Of a stretch of DNA of 38,060 nt, positions 1 through 7,548 are shown piece by piece. This DNA comes from an uncultured Clostridium sp. GTDB lineage: Bacteria; Bacillota; Clostridia; Lachnospirales; Lachnospiraceae. The stretch lies in contig CAMEFI010000029.1 in assembly GCA_945915475.1 (NCBI GenBank), positions 1 to 38,060 on the forward strand, in the 5' to 3' direction. The notes beneath the pieces are model-generated. The model saw only the letters and a program-made list of their open reading frames with translations. It did no database searches and was not told the origin of the DNA. Position 1 is the stretch's first letter. Every line of letters starts with the position of its first letter. The position numbers and the translations under genes were made by a program.

Positions 1-250
1 GTAGTAATCTCCGTGGATTTTTCTGTTGTTGTGGGAGCTTCCGAGGTAGTAATCTCCGTGGATTTTTCTGTTGTTGTGAGAGCTTCTGAAGTAGTAATCT
101 CCGTGGTTTTTTCTGTTGTTGTAGGAGCTTCCGAGGTAGTAATTTCCGTGGATTTTTCTGTTGTTGTGGGAGCTTCCGAAGTAGTAATCTCTGTGGTCTT
201 TTCCGTTGTTGTGGTCGCCTCCGAAGTAGTAATTTCTGTCGTTTTTTCTT
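1..250 (-). repeat. 45-bp in-frame tandem repeats coding a Thr-rich stalk
   Basis: Five near-identical 45-bp units start at 1, 46, 91, 136 and 181, and a sixth diverged unit starts at 226. The array continues beyond the left edge. Units differ mostly by single bases and all keep the reading frame, so each adds 15 residues to the stalk of the surface protein. Such arrays commonly change length by slippage or recombination. Confidence 0.93.
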
Positions 251-1358
251 CTGTAGTGGTTGATTCAGGTTCAGGATCCGTATATCCGGTAAAATCAAAA
301 CGGTGGCTTTCTTGACCGGCCTGATATGTTTTCTTTGCTATGATACTTCCGTTTACTGCACCGTATTGAATCTGGGCGGCCGGAGCTAAAATAGTACCGA
401 AGAAATAGTCACTGCAACCCACGCAGGCATAGTCAGATGTAACAAATAAACGGTTTGGATTGCTACTGTCGTACAAATTCCACATTAATCCGCATGCATT
501 TGCAATGACCTGTTCACCGTTATGGTGTCCGTTTAAACAGGTAACTAAATTCTTAAGGCTGTGAATACTTGCCCCTTTCATATCCACATTGATAATTAAT
601 GTAGTCGAGGAAGGAATGGTAATGTTAAGAATCCGCTTGTTGTTGCCGGCACTAATGTCGGCAGCACTAACATTCAGATAATGGTTTATGCCGGAGCCAC
701 TTACAGTAATGGTCTGATGTTCGCCGGATACTTTGCTTAACGTAACATCCTTTGAGGACTCTTTTTGGGAGAGTTGTCTGGAGATGACACTGAGATTGCT
801 CAGTTCCGATGCAATGTCAATGTATGGCGTAGAAGATGTTGTTTCCAAATAGACCTTCTTACTGGTTTGTTGGTCAAATGGATTACTGTGGTTACCAATG
901 CTTACCCGCTGCTCCTGCTTGGAATAACTTGTAACTACAGTGGATCCTACAATGATATTACCATTGCTGTTGATATTTGAGAGTGCTTCAGCAGACTTTC
1001 CTATGTAGTTATCTTCCCGTTTGCCTAGATGATTCACCTGTGTAGCACCAAAGGTATGTGTGTTAGCATGTAGAATATTTGTGGCAATATTGCCGTTTGT
1101 GTGTCCACCAAGCGTAACTTCTTCTGCAAAAATGTGAAAGTCAAAAGCCGGAGATGCGTATGTGTTCCCACCAAAATGATTCTGTGATTGATAAGCAGAA
1201 TTTATCGATTTTGTTCCATCGAGTATATTGTCAGCATGATAGCCGCTTCCGCCAGCTTTGGCACTTCCCATGTTCAGTGCAATAATTAGCAGTAGTGCCA
1301 GAATAATTGCAATGACACGTTTTACTTTTGTAGGAATTTGTCTTTTCATAATTTTCAA
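1..1358 (-). CDS. Choice-of-anchor A family surface protein, 5' part (runs off the left edge)
   Basis: The frame is open from the start codon to the window edge, about 452 codons, with no stop in the window. The N-terminus is basic, followed by a hydrophobic stretch (VIAIILALLLIIALNMG) and an A-K-A signal peptidase site, so the protein is exported. Residues about 45-355 match my memory of the choice-of-anchor A domain: an early AFDFHIFAEEVTLGGHTNGN segment and a late GTILAPAAQIQYGAVNGSII segment are typical. From about residue 365 a Thr/Ser/Glu-rich stalk of 15-residue repeats (TTTEKSTEITTSEAP type) begins and continues past the edge; a cell-wall anchor such as LPXTG probably follows, which I cannot see. 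The start is a choice: GAGGTGAT lies 8 bases before a TTG at 1358 but only 2 bases before an ATG at 1364, so TTG is preferred. The domain's exact role is unknown; adhesion or surface display is inferred. Confidence 0.8.
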   Translation of the reverse strand, partial: MKIMKRQIPTKVKRVIAIILALLLIIALNMGSAKAGGSGYHADNILDGTKSINSAYQSQNHFGGNTYASPAFDFHIFAEEVTLGGHTNGNIATNILHANTHTFGATQVNHLGKREDNYIGKSAEALSNINSNGNIIVGSTVVTSYSKQEQRVSIGNHSNPFDQQTSKKVYLETTSSTPYIDIASELSNLSVISRQLSQKESSKDVTLSKVSGEHQTITVSGSGINHYLNVSAADISAGNNKRILNITIPSSTTLIINVDMKGASIHSLKNLVTCLNGHHNGEQVIANACGLMWNLYDSSNPNRLFVTSDYACVGCSDYFFGTILAPAAQIQYGAVNGSIIAKKTYQAGQESHRFDFTGYTDPEPESTTTEEKTTEITTSEATTTTEKTTEITTSEAPTTTEKSTEITTSEAPTTTEKTTEITTSEALTTTEKSTEITTSEAPTTTEKSTEIT

Positions 1359-1419
1359 ATTCATCACCTCTTTTCTAACATATACACTTTAAGAAAAAAT
1401 GTGACATGAAAATTTCGAC

Positions 1420-1451
1420 AAATTATAAAAGGCATGCAAAATGCATGCCTT
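1420..1451 (-). terminator. Rho-independent terminator of the PurF-like gene
   Basis: A 9-bp perfect stem AAGGCATGC / GCATGCCTT (1429-1437 and 1443-1451) has a 5-base loop. Read on the minus strand, it lies just after the stop codon of the PurF-like gene and is followed by the T-rich stretch TTATAATTT. Confidence 0.7.
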
Positions 1452-1459
1452 AAAAATTA

Positions 1460-2869
1460 TTATTCTTTTCCGTTCCAGCAATACGTGCAAAGCCTATCGG
1501 TGGGAATGCCGACAGAGGCGAGCATATCATCTAATCGGTTGTAGCGAAGTGTGGTGAAATTCAATTCCTTGCGAATCTCCTCTACCATTTCATCGTATTT
1601 TGGAGACTCGGGATCCGTGTATTGTTGTAACACTTCTTCGGAAACATCCTCGGTCCCCTCTAACCGCGCAATGACACGGCGGGTAATCAGATCCATTTCG
1701 GAAGAGGAACGGGAGAAGTTCAAATACTTACAACCATATACAAGGGGCGGGCAGGCAGGGCGGATGTGCACCTCTTTTGCACCACTTTGATAGAGAAATT
1801 CAGTGGTTTCTCGTAACTGTGTACCACGGACAATGGAATCATCAATTAATAAAAGGCTTTTATCCTTAATCAGATCATGCACCGGAATCAGCTTCATCTT
1901 CGCGATGAGATTCCGCTTACTTTGAATGGTTGGCATAAAGGAACGCGGCCAGGTTGGTGTATATTTGATAAATGGTCTGGAAAATGGAATGCCGGATGCG
2001 TTGGAATAACCAACGGCATGAGCGGTTCCGGAATCCGGAACACCGGCTACAATATCCGGTTTCACGTTGTCGCGTTTTGCAAGGGCTGCACCACAATTAT
2101 AACGCATCTGCTCGACGCTGATTCCTTCGTAGGAGCTGGATGGGTAGCCATAATATACCCATAAAAAGGTACAGATTTTCATATTGTCGCCGGGAGCAAT
2201 TAAGGTCTTGACCCCTTCCCGGGTAACAATATCAATCTCACCGGGCCCCAATTCCTTGAAGTCCTGATAACCGAGATTACGGTAGGCAAAGTCTTCAAAG
2301 GTGAGACAGTATGCATCCTCTTTTTTGCCAATTACCATTGGAGTTCTGCCATATTTATCTCTTGCAGCATAGATGCCCTTCGGAGTCATAACCATCATGG
2401 TAAGGGAACCATCAATTAGTTCTAATGCATAATGAATACCATCTATAATATTTTCCTTCTGGTTGATAATGGCGGCAACCAGCTCCGTTGGGTTAATATC
2501 TCCACCACTCATTTCTAAAAAGTGGGAATTCCCATTGTTAAAAATGGTGTTCACAATCTCCTCGGTATTATTGATCTTACTTACTGTTGTAATGGCATAG
2601 GTTCCATGATGGGAACGTACAATTAAAGGCTGTGGTTCATAGTCTGAGATACAGCCGATTCCCATATATCCCTTCATTTCCTGTACGTCTTTATCAAATT
2701 TCGTACGAAATGGGGCGTTCTCAATATTGTGAATGGAACGGTCAAATCCATTTTCTCCATATACAGCAAGACCACCTCGTCTTGTGCCTAAATGGGAATG
2801 ATAGTCCGTTCCAAAAAATAAATCAAACATGCAGTCTTCTTTTGCTACAACTCCAAAAAATCCACCCAT
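1460..2869 (-). CDS. PurF-like protein (amidophosphoribosyltransferase homologue) with a degenerate glutaminase domain
   Basis: At 469 residues this has full PurF length and fold order: an N-terminal Ntn-type glutaminase-like domain, then a type I phosphoribosyltransferase domain. The PRPP loop LLLIDDSIVRGT is intact at about 339-350. Four cysteines sit where Bacillus-type PurF binds its [4Fe-4S] cluster (C233, C380, C461 and C464 in CTYC). The glutaminase half has lost its chemistry. The nucleophile Cys that follows the initiator Met or propeptide is Gly2 (MGGFFGVV), the GHVRYST glutamine-binding segment has become GCISDYE, and AHNGN has become TTVSK. A normal PurF is encoded at 27474-28940, so this is a paralogue. 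An ammonia-dependent phosphoribosylamine synthase, a regulator or another transferase are all possible. GGAGAAC precedes the ATG, and the gene stands alone with its own promoter and terminator. The family call is secure; the function is not. Confidence 0.85.
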   Translation of the reverse strand: MGGFFGVVAKEDCMFDLFFGTDYHSHLGTRRGGLAVYGENGFDRSIHNIENAPFRTKFDKDVQEMKGYMGIGCISDYEPQPLIVRSHHGTYAITTVSKINNTEEIVNTIFNNGNSHFLEMSGGDINPTELVAAIINQKENIIDGIHYALELIDGSLTMMVMTPKGIYAARDKYGRTPMVIGKKEDAYCLTFEDFAYRNLGYQDFKELGPGEIDIVTREGVKTLIAPGDNMKICTFLWVYYGYPSSSYEGISVEQMRYNCGAALAKRDNVKPDIVAGVPDSGTAHAVGYSNASGIPFSRPFIKYTPTWPRSFMPTIQSKRNLIAKMKLIPVHDLIKDKSLLLIDDSIVRGTQLRETTEFLYQSGAKEVHIRPACPPLVYGCKYLNFSRSSSEMDLITRRVIARLEGTEDVSEEVLQQYTDPESPKYDEMVEEIRKELNFTTLRYNRLDDMLASVGIPTDRLCTYCWNGKE

Positions 2870-2953
2870 GATGTTCTCCTCACATATATTTTTGTTTTGA
2901 AAGTCTTTTGTATTTAATAATTAAAACAAAAAACAATTTTTTTAACAAAATAA

Positions 2954-2982
2954 AGTATAACAAGCAACAGGGTGACTGGCAA
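2954..2982 (-). promoter_or_regulatory. Sigma-A-type promoter of the PurF-like gene
   Basis: On the minus strand there is a -35 TTGCCA (2977-2982), a 17-bp spacer and a -10 TATACT (2954-2959) with an upstream TG (extended -10). The leader before the ATG would be about 80 bases. No PurR box or riboswitch was recognised in it. Confidence 0.65.
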
Positions 2983-3015
2983 GAAAAATTTTTTATGCTA
3001 TGCACCTTGTAGGTT

Positions 3016-3044
3016 TTGTGTCAATTATGGTAAGATTTTATACA
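3016..3044 (+). promoter_or_regulatory. Promoter upstream of the small broken gene and the GH43 gene
   Basis: TTGTGT (3016-3021), a 17-bp spacer and TATACA (3039-3044) form a plausible promoter pointing at the small disrupted gene at 3083 and on to the glycosidase at 3263. The rest of 2870-3082 is AT-rich and holds the divergent promoter of the PurF-like gene; I see nothing else in it. Confidence 0.5.
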
Positions 3045-3082
3045 TAGGCTACGTAATCGTAAGAAGATAGGAAGAGTATAAA

Positions 3083-3238
3083 ATGATAATTGGATTTGTA
3101 GTTTGAGTACTTTGTGGTCTGGTATTTTTAGGATTTGGAATTGCTGCATTTCGTGCAGAGAAACCAGTGGGATTCTGGGCAAATGCAAAGGTAGCGGATA
3201 TAGAATCTGTAATAGAGGGAAAGTACCGCAAAAAATAA
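3083..3238 (+). pseudogene. Small membrane-protein gene interrupted by an in-frame TGA
   Basis: Reading from ATG 3083 gives MIIGFVV, then TGA (3104-3106), then VLCGLVFLGFGIAAFRAEKP and more in the same frame to TAA at 3236, 52 codons in all. The product would have one hydrophobic helix followed by a basic segment and a GFWAN motif, resembling small Firmicutes membrane proteins of unknown function that I cannot name with confidence. TGA for GGA is a single G-to-T change, and glycine fits the helix, so a point nonsense mutation or a sequencing error is the simplest reading. There is a purine-rich AGGAAGAG before the ATG and a promoter at 3016. The reading frame ends 24 bases before the GH43 start. 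Confidence 0.55.
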
Positions 3239-3262
3239 TGTTGAAAAGAGAGGGATTTTGTT

Positions 3263-4870
3263 ATGAAAAAACAAGTATATAACCCATTTTTACCACTTCA
3301 TGAATATATACCGGACGGGGAACCACACGTTTTTGGAAATCGTGTATACCATTATGGTTCCCACGACCGGGAGGGCGGCTATACCTTCTGTATGCAGGAT
3401 TATGTTGTGTATTCTGCTCCGGTTGATGATCTGACAGATTGGCGGTATGAGGGAGTTACCTACAAAGCTTCCCAGGATCCGAATTACCCGAAGATGAAAT
3501 ATATGTATGCTCCGGACGTGGTTCAGGGAAATGATGGACGTTACTACCTGTACTATTGCATGGGCGGGGATTATGGCTATGGTGGATACCAGGGACCAAT
3601 CAGCGTGGCAGTCTGTGACACCCCTGCCGGACAGTACCAATATTTAGGATATGTTCAAAACCCTGATGGAACTCCCATGATGAAGTATATCTGTTTTGAT
3701 CCTGCGGTATTAAATGATAATGGAACCATCCGTGTTTACTATGGTACACAGTATAGCTATGAAGAGGAACCGGATTTTTTTGAAAATGAATCCTATATTC
3801 AGGAAGAGATAAATATGTTTGGAAGAAGCAGGGAAGAGATTTTAAGCTATCCGGACAGTATCATGGGACCTGTCATGGTGGTGTTGGAGGAGGATATGCT
3901 TACGGTGAAGGAAGAGGCAAAGCATATTATACCTTACAAGGTGAAAGGAACCAGTTTCGAGACACATCCGTTTTTCGAGGGCTCGTCTATGCGTAAGGTG
4001 GGAGATAAATATTATTTTATCTACTCTTCCTGGCAGAATCATGAATTATGTTATGCCATAAGTAATTATCCGGATCGGGATTTTACCTTTGGTGGAACCA
4101 TTGTTTCCAATGGGGATATAGGGCTAAATGGAAGAACCGAACAAGACAAATTGAATATGACTGGAACTACCCATGGAAGTATTGTGCAGATTCAGAATCA
4201 GTGGTATGTGTTTTATCATCGTTTAACTCACAAGTCAGATTATAGCAGACAGGCATGTGCAGAAAAAATACAGATTACAGAGGATGGGAATATTCCTCAG
4301 GTGGAGATTACAAGCTGTGGCTTAAATGATGGTCCACTGCTGGCGCAAGGGAATTATCCGGCAGTGATTGCATGTAATATTACGAATGGTGCCATGCCTC
4401 ACGGTTCCAACAGCATTTATACTACCACTTTTCCCAATGTGACCAATTTATGTGAAGAACGGTTTATTGCAGAGGTATCGGATGGGACGTTAATTGGTTT
4501 CAAATATTTTGCCTTTGAACAGGTTTCAGAAATTGGAATCCTGTATCGACCGGAAAATGAGCAGAACAAAGTTGTATATGATGGACCTGTGCGGATAGAT
4601 GAACGCTGTGAGGATGAGGAGAACCGGCAAAGAGTAGCGAACACAGAGATAGAAGGAGATAGCGGTAATGCATATTTTGAGATCAGATTGCAGCCGGAAG
4701 GAAAAGAAATTGCCCGTATGGAATTACAGAAAAAGGGACAGCAGGATGCCATGGAATGGATAACATTGACGGTGAAGGTGGAGATTCCGGATGGAACCTA
4801 TCCTCTTTATCTGGTGTATCACGGTGCCGGCAGTGTGCAGCTAAAGGAGATTGTTTTTGTTACTTTTTAA
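3263..4870 (+). CDS. Glycoside hydrolase family 43 enzyme, cytoplasmic
   Basis: This 535-residue protein has the five-bladed beta-propeller pattern of GH43. The expected carboxylates are visible: D18 in EYIPDGEP (base), D85 in MYAPDVV (pKa modulator) and E239 in HPFFEGSSM (acid). GSHD at about 32-35 and YYFIYSS at about 250-256 are also typical. Residues from about 370 to the end look like a C-terminal beta-sandwich accessory domain. No signal peptide is present, so it should act inside the cell on short oligosaccharides taken up by transporters. GH43 members are mostly alpha-L-arabinofuranosidases or beta-xylosidases; which one cannot be told from the sequence alone. GAGAGGG lies 8 bases before the ATG and a strong terminator follows. 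No sugar transporter or regulator lies next to it in this window. Confidence 0.85.
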   Translation: MKKQVYNPFLPLHEYIPDGEPHVFGNRVYHYGSHDREGGYTFCMQDYVVYSAPVDDLTDWRYEGVTYKASQDPNYPKMKYMYAPDVVQGNDGRYYLYYCMGGDYGYGGYQGPISVAVCDTPAGQYQYLGYVQNPDGTPMMKYICFDPAVLNDNGTIRVYYGTQYSYEEEPDFFENESYIQEEINMFGRSREEILSYPDSIMGPVMVVLEEDMLTVKEEAKHIIPYKVKGTSFETHPFFEGSSMRKVGDKYYFIYSSWQNHELCYAISNYPDRDFTFGGTIVSNGDIGLNGRTEQDKLNMTGTTHGSIVQIQNQWYVFYHRLTHKSDYSRQACAEKIQITEDGNIPQVEITSCGLNDGPLLAQGNYPAVIACNITNGAMPHGSNSIYTTTFPNVTNLCEERFIAEVSDGTLIGFKYFAFEQVSEIGILYRPENEQNKVVYDGPVRIDERCEDEENRQRVANTEIEGDSGNAYFEIRLQPEGKEIARMELQKKGQQDAMEWITLTVKVEIPDGTYPLYLVYHGAGSVQLKEIVFVTF

Positions 4871-4904
4871 AATGTATAGTTAAAATGACAATAGAATCAT
4901 ATTC

Positions 4905-4940
4905 AAAAAAATACAATCTGTCCGGATTGTATTTTTTTTT
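4905..4940 (+). terminator. Rho-independent terminator after the GH43 gene
   Basis: The stem AATACAATC / GATTGTATT (4910-4918 and 4925-4933) has a 6-base loop and runs straight into a nine-T tract (4932-4940). It is preceded by an A-run that lengthens the stem. Confidence 0.9.
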
Positions 4941-4948
4941 GAAAAAGC

Positions 4949-4977
4949 ATGACAATGGCAAAAAATAGTAGTACACT
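4949..4977 (+). promoter_or_regulatory. Probable promoter of the lrgAB operon
   Basis: ATGACA (4949-4954), a 17-bp spacer and TACACT (4972-4977) lie directly after the GH43 terminator and 35 bases before the lrgA start. The match to consensus is moderate. Confidence 0.45.
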
Positions 4978-5012
4978 ATTACGGTTGAAAAAAAGAAGAG
5001 AGGCGTGTGAAT

Positions 5013-5405
5013 TTGAAGTATTTGAGACAGTTCTGTTTGATTATGTTAATTTCTTTTTTAGGAGAAATCCTGCATTATTTTTTGCCATTGCCGGTTCCGG
5101 CAAGTATTTATGGCCTTGTAATTCTGTTCGTGGGGCTGGTAAGTGGCGTGGTGAAGCTTAGTGCGGTGGAAGAGACCGGACGGTTCCTGATTGAGATTAT
5201 GCCGGTTATGTTCATTCCGGCAGCAGTAGGTTTGCTGGAAAGCTGGGGAATCCTTGCACCTATCTGGATTCCAATTGTTGGTATTACGCTGATTACGACG
5301 ATTCTTGTTATGGTGTTAGCGGGAAAAGTAACACAGTTTGTACTCCACATGGAGAAGGAGCCCGAGGAAACATTGAAAGCGAAAGGGGTGGAGGCTCATG
5401 AATGA
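5013..5405 (+). CDS. lrgA: CidA/LrgA family membrane protein
   Basis: About 130 residues with four hydrophobic segments and the LrgA/CidA hallmark region near the N-terminus (FLGEILHYFLPLPVPASIYGLVILF). The family comprises holin-like inner-membrane proteins that work with LrgB/CidB in murein hydrolase control, and some members take part in pyruvate or small-acid transport. The start is uncertain: GAGAGG lies 9 bases before TTG 5013 but only 3 bases before GTG 5007, so TTG is preferred. The end overlaps lrgB by 8 bases, which points to translational coupling. Confidence 0.88.
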   Translation: MKYLRQFCLIMLISFLGEILHYFLPLPVPASIYGLVILFVGLVSGVVKLSAVEETGRFLIEIMPVMFIPAAVGLLESWGILAPIWIPIVGITLITTILVMVLAGKVTQFVLHMEKEPEETLKAKGVEAHE

Positions 5406-6090
5406 ACTGTTTGTAGAATCCGTGTTTTTTGGTGTGGTGCTCAGTCTTGCAACATACGAGGTCGGAGTACGGTTGAGAAAAAAGGTGGATTTTATATTAT
5501 TTAACCCATTATTGCTTGCGATTGCCATTACGATGGTGGTATTATTGGCATGTCATGTAGATTATGACACCTACTATGAAGGGGCGAAGTACCTAAGTTA
5601 TCTGTTGACACCGGCAACGGTTTGTCTGGCGATTCCACTCTATGAACAGTTGGAATTGTTAAAAGGAAATTGGAAAGCGATTATGGTTGGTATCATAACC
5701 GGAGTACTCACCAGTCTTACAAGTGTACTGGTATTTTCTATTATAGCAGGACTTAACCACAAAGAATATGTGACGATGCTGCCAAAGTCTATTACCACCG
5801 CTATTGGAATGGGAGTATCAGAGGAACTTGGCGGCTATGTTACCATTACGGTAGCGGTGATTGTTATAACCGGATTGTTTGGAAATATGATTGCTGAGAC
5901 GATATGTAAGGTGTTCAGCATCGAGGAGCCGATTGCAAAAGGAATTGCTATTGGAAGTTCCTCCCATGCCATGGGAACCTCCAAAGCGATGGAGATGGGA
6001 GAGGTGGAAGGTGCCATGAGCAGCCTTTCCATTGCGGTTGCAGGATTGCTTACTGTGGTGGGAGCCTCTGTGTTTGCACATTTTCTGTAA
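5398..6090 (+). CDS. lrgB: CidB/LrgB family membrane protein
   Basis: At 230 residues this has the normal LrgB length. It is almost entirely hydrophobic, with about six or seven membrane segments. The family signature near the C-terminus is clear: GSSSHAMGTSKAMEMGEVEGA, about residues 180-200, matches the usual GTAAHGIGTARALELGEVEGA pattern. It is expected to form a membrane complex with LrgA, encoded directly upstream with overlapping reading frames (ATGAATGA). No LytTR-type regulator gene is adjacent in this window. Confidence 0.92.
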   Translation: MNELFVESVFFGVVLSLATYEVGVRLRKKVDFILFNPLLLAIAITMVVLLACHVDYDTYYEGAKYLSYLLTPATVCLAIPLYEQLELLKGNWKAIMVGIITGVLTSLTSVLVFSIIAGLNHKEYVTMLPKSITTAIGMGVSEELGGYVTITVAVIVITGLFGNMIAETICKVFSIEEPIAKGIAIGSSSHAMGTSKAMEMGEVEGAMSSLSIAVAGLLTVVGASVFAHFL

Positions 6091-6131
6091 TTACCTAATT
6101 TACTTTTATACGATGATAGGAGGATACAGGA

Positions 6132-6956
6132 TTGAATACAAAGTATGTATTTTTGGATATTGATGGAACGTTGGTAGGTGCAGATGGAAAGGTTCCGGAC
6201 AGTGCAAGAAAGGCAATCTGTAAGGCCAGGGAAAATGGGCATAAAATATTTATCTGTTCCGGACGCTGCCGGTGTGAGATGCATGAGAATATACTCAGTG
6301 TTCCGCTAGATGGAATTGTGGGTTCGGCAGGTGCTTATGTGGAGATTGATGGCAAGGTGATTTTTCATCGTCCGATGACAGAGGAAATGAATACGATAAT
6401 ATTAGATTATTTTTTGACAAGAGGTATGGCGATTTTATTAGAGACGAATGAAGAATTATATGGAAATGATGTTGCTGTTCTGGCAATTCAGAAGTATGTG
6501 GAGTATTGTGAAGCCAATAACAAGGCATATGATAAACCGCTGTTTGATCTGGTGAGACCGCTCTCAGAGGTAGAAGAACCATCTAAGTTAGCGGTAAATA
6601 AGCTTATATATATTACCGATCAATATGATCCGGCCGAAGTGCGTCGGGATCTGGGCAAAGAGTTTACGGTGGTAGACAGTGCCATCGATATGCCGGGTAA
6701 TAGTGGTGAGGTGTCGGAACTCGGTATGCATAAGGGCAAGGGTATTGAGAAGGTTATGGAATATTACGGAGCCAATCTGGCAGATACCATCGGAATCGGA
6801 GATGGGGAAAATGATATGGGAATGCTACAGGCCTGTGAGGTTGGAATTGCCATGGGGAATGCGAATCCGATCCTAAAGGAGATTGCGGATTACGAAACAA
6901 CGGCAGTGGGAGAGGACGGACTCTATCATGCATTGGAACATTATGGACTGATCTGA
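6132..6956 (+). CDS. HAD superfamily hydrolase, Cof-type (IIB) phosphatase
   Basis: This 274-residue cytoplasmic protein carries all four HAD motifs: DIDGT near the N-terminus (nucleophile D9, acid D11), SGR at about residue 43, the lysine in HKGKG, and GIGDGENDMGML toward the C-terminus. The large cap between motifs II and III is the type IIB cap of Cof-like sugar-phosphate and nucleotide phosphatases. The substrate cannot be assigned. It starts with TTG at 6132, chosen because AGGAGGA lies 7 bases upstream and no ATG fits. It follows lrgB by 41 bases and precedes the histidine phosphatase by 22 bases, so it may be cotranscribed with both. Confidence 0.88.
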   Translation: MNTKYVFLDIDGTLVGADGKVPDSARKAICKARENGHKIFICSGRCRCEMHENILSVPLDGIVGSAGAYVEIDGKVIFHRPMTEEMNTIILDYFLTRGMAILLETNEELYGNDVAVLAIQKYVEYCEANNKAYDKPLFDLVRPLSEVEEPSKLAVNKLIYITDQYDPAEVRRDLGKEFTVVDSAIDMPGNSGEVSELGMHKGKGIEKVMEYYGANLADTIGIGDGENDMGMLQACEVGIAMGNANPILKEIADYETTAVGEDGLYHALEHYGLI

Positions 6957-6978
6957 TAGATGATACAAGGAGGATAGA

Positions 6979-7512
6979 ATGAGATATTTATACTTTGCAA
7001 GACATGGACAGACGGTTTGGAATGTGGAAAATAAGATCTGTGGAGCCACGGATATTGCACTTACTGAGTTAGGTCATCAGCAGGCAATTGAGCTTGGAAA
7101 AAAGATTGTGGAGGAGGGAATTTCCTTTGATGAAATCCTGTATTCTCCATTGATCCGGGCAGCAGAGACGGCAAGACATGTTGCCGAGGTGACAGGGGTG
7201 CCCATGAGGGAGGAACCGAGACTGAAAGAACAGAACTTCGGTAAGTATGAGTCAACTCCAAGACATGGAGAGGAATTTGAGATTGCCAAAACATATTTTA
7301 TTGACCATTATGATGGTGGAGAATCCATGTTTGCCATGGCACAGAGAATCTATAATCTGCTGGATGATGTGATGGCGGGCGAGAAAACCTACCTGCTGGT
7401 TGCACATAATGGAATCTCCCGATTTGTGGAATCCTATTTTCGTGATATGAGTAATGAAGAGTTTGCAAAGTTTGGAATCCATAACTGCGAGATTCGCAGA
7501 TACGAATTCTAG
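6979..7512 (+). CDS. Histidine phosphatase family protein (phosphoglycerate mutase-like)
   Basis: At 177 residues, the protein opens with the RHG catalytic motif (LYFARHGQTVWN; catalytic His near residue 9). The partner His is in LLVAHNGISR near residue 140, and the conserved YSPLIRAAETA segment is present. The length fits the short phosphatase branch (cobC/GpmB-like) better than full glycolytic dPGM. With no cobalamin genes nearby, a general small-molecule phosphatase is the honest call. AAGGAGG lies just before the ATG. Together with the HAD gene it forms a phosphatase pair. It ends 36 bases from a convergent gene, with no clear terminator between. Confidence 0.87.
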   Translation: MRYLYFARHGQTVWNVENKICGATDIALTELGHQQAIELGKKIVEEGISFDEILYSPLIRAAETARHVAEVTGVPMREEPRLKEQNFGKYESTPRHGEEFEIAKTYFIDHYDGGESMFAMAQRIYNLLDDVMAGEKTYLLVAHNGISRFVESYFRDMSNEEFAKFGIHNCEIRRYEF

Positions 7513-7548
7513 TTATTAAGAAAACACTCTACAGGATTATCCCGGGGA

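Noticed and set aside
1-250. Regular 45-bp repeats as a possible CRISPR array
   Set aside because: There are no unique spacers, the units are contiguous, and all lie in frame in a Thr-rich coding region.
3104-3106. TGA as a selenocysteine codon
   Set aside because: It falls inside a membrane helix of a tiny protein, with no stem-loop following that I can see and no selenium genes nearby. A GGA-to-TGA point change explains it better.
7525-7548. CCCGGGG-centred partial palindrome between convergent genes as a terminator
   Set aside because: The stem is imperfect and lacks a T-tract on either strand.
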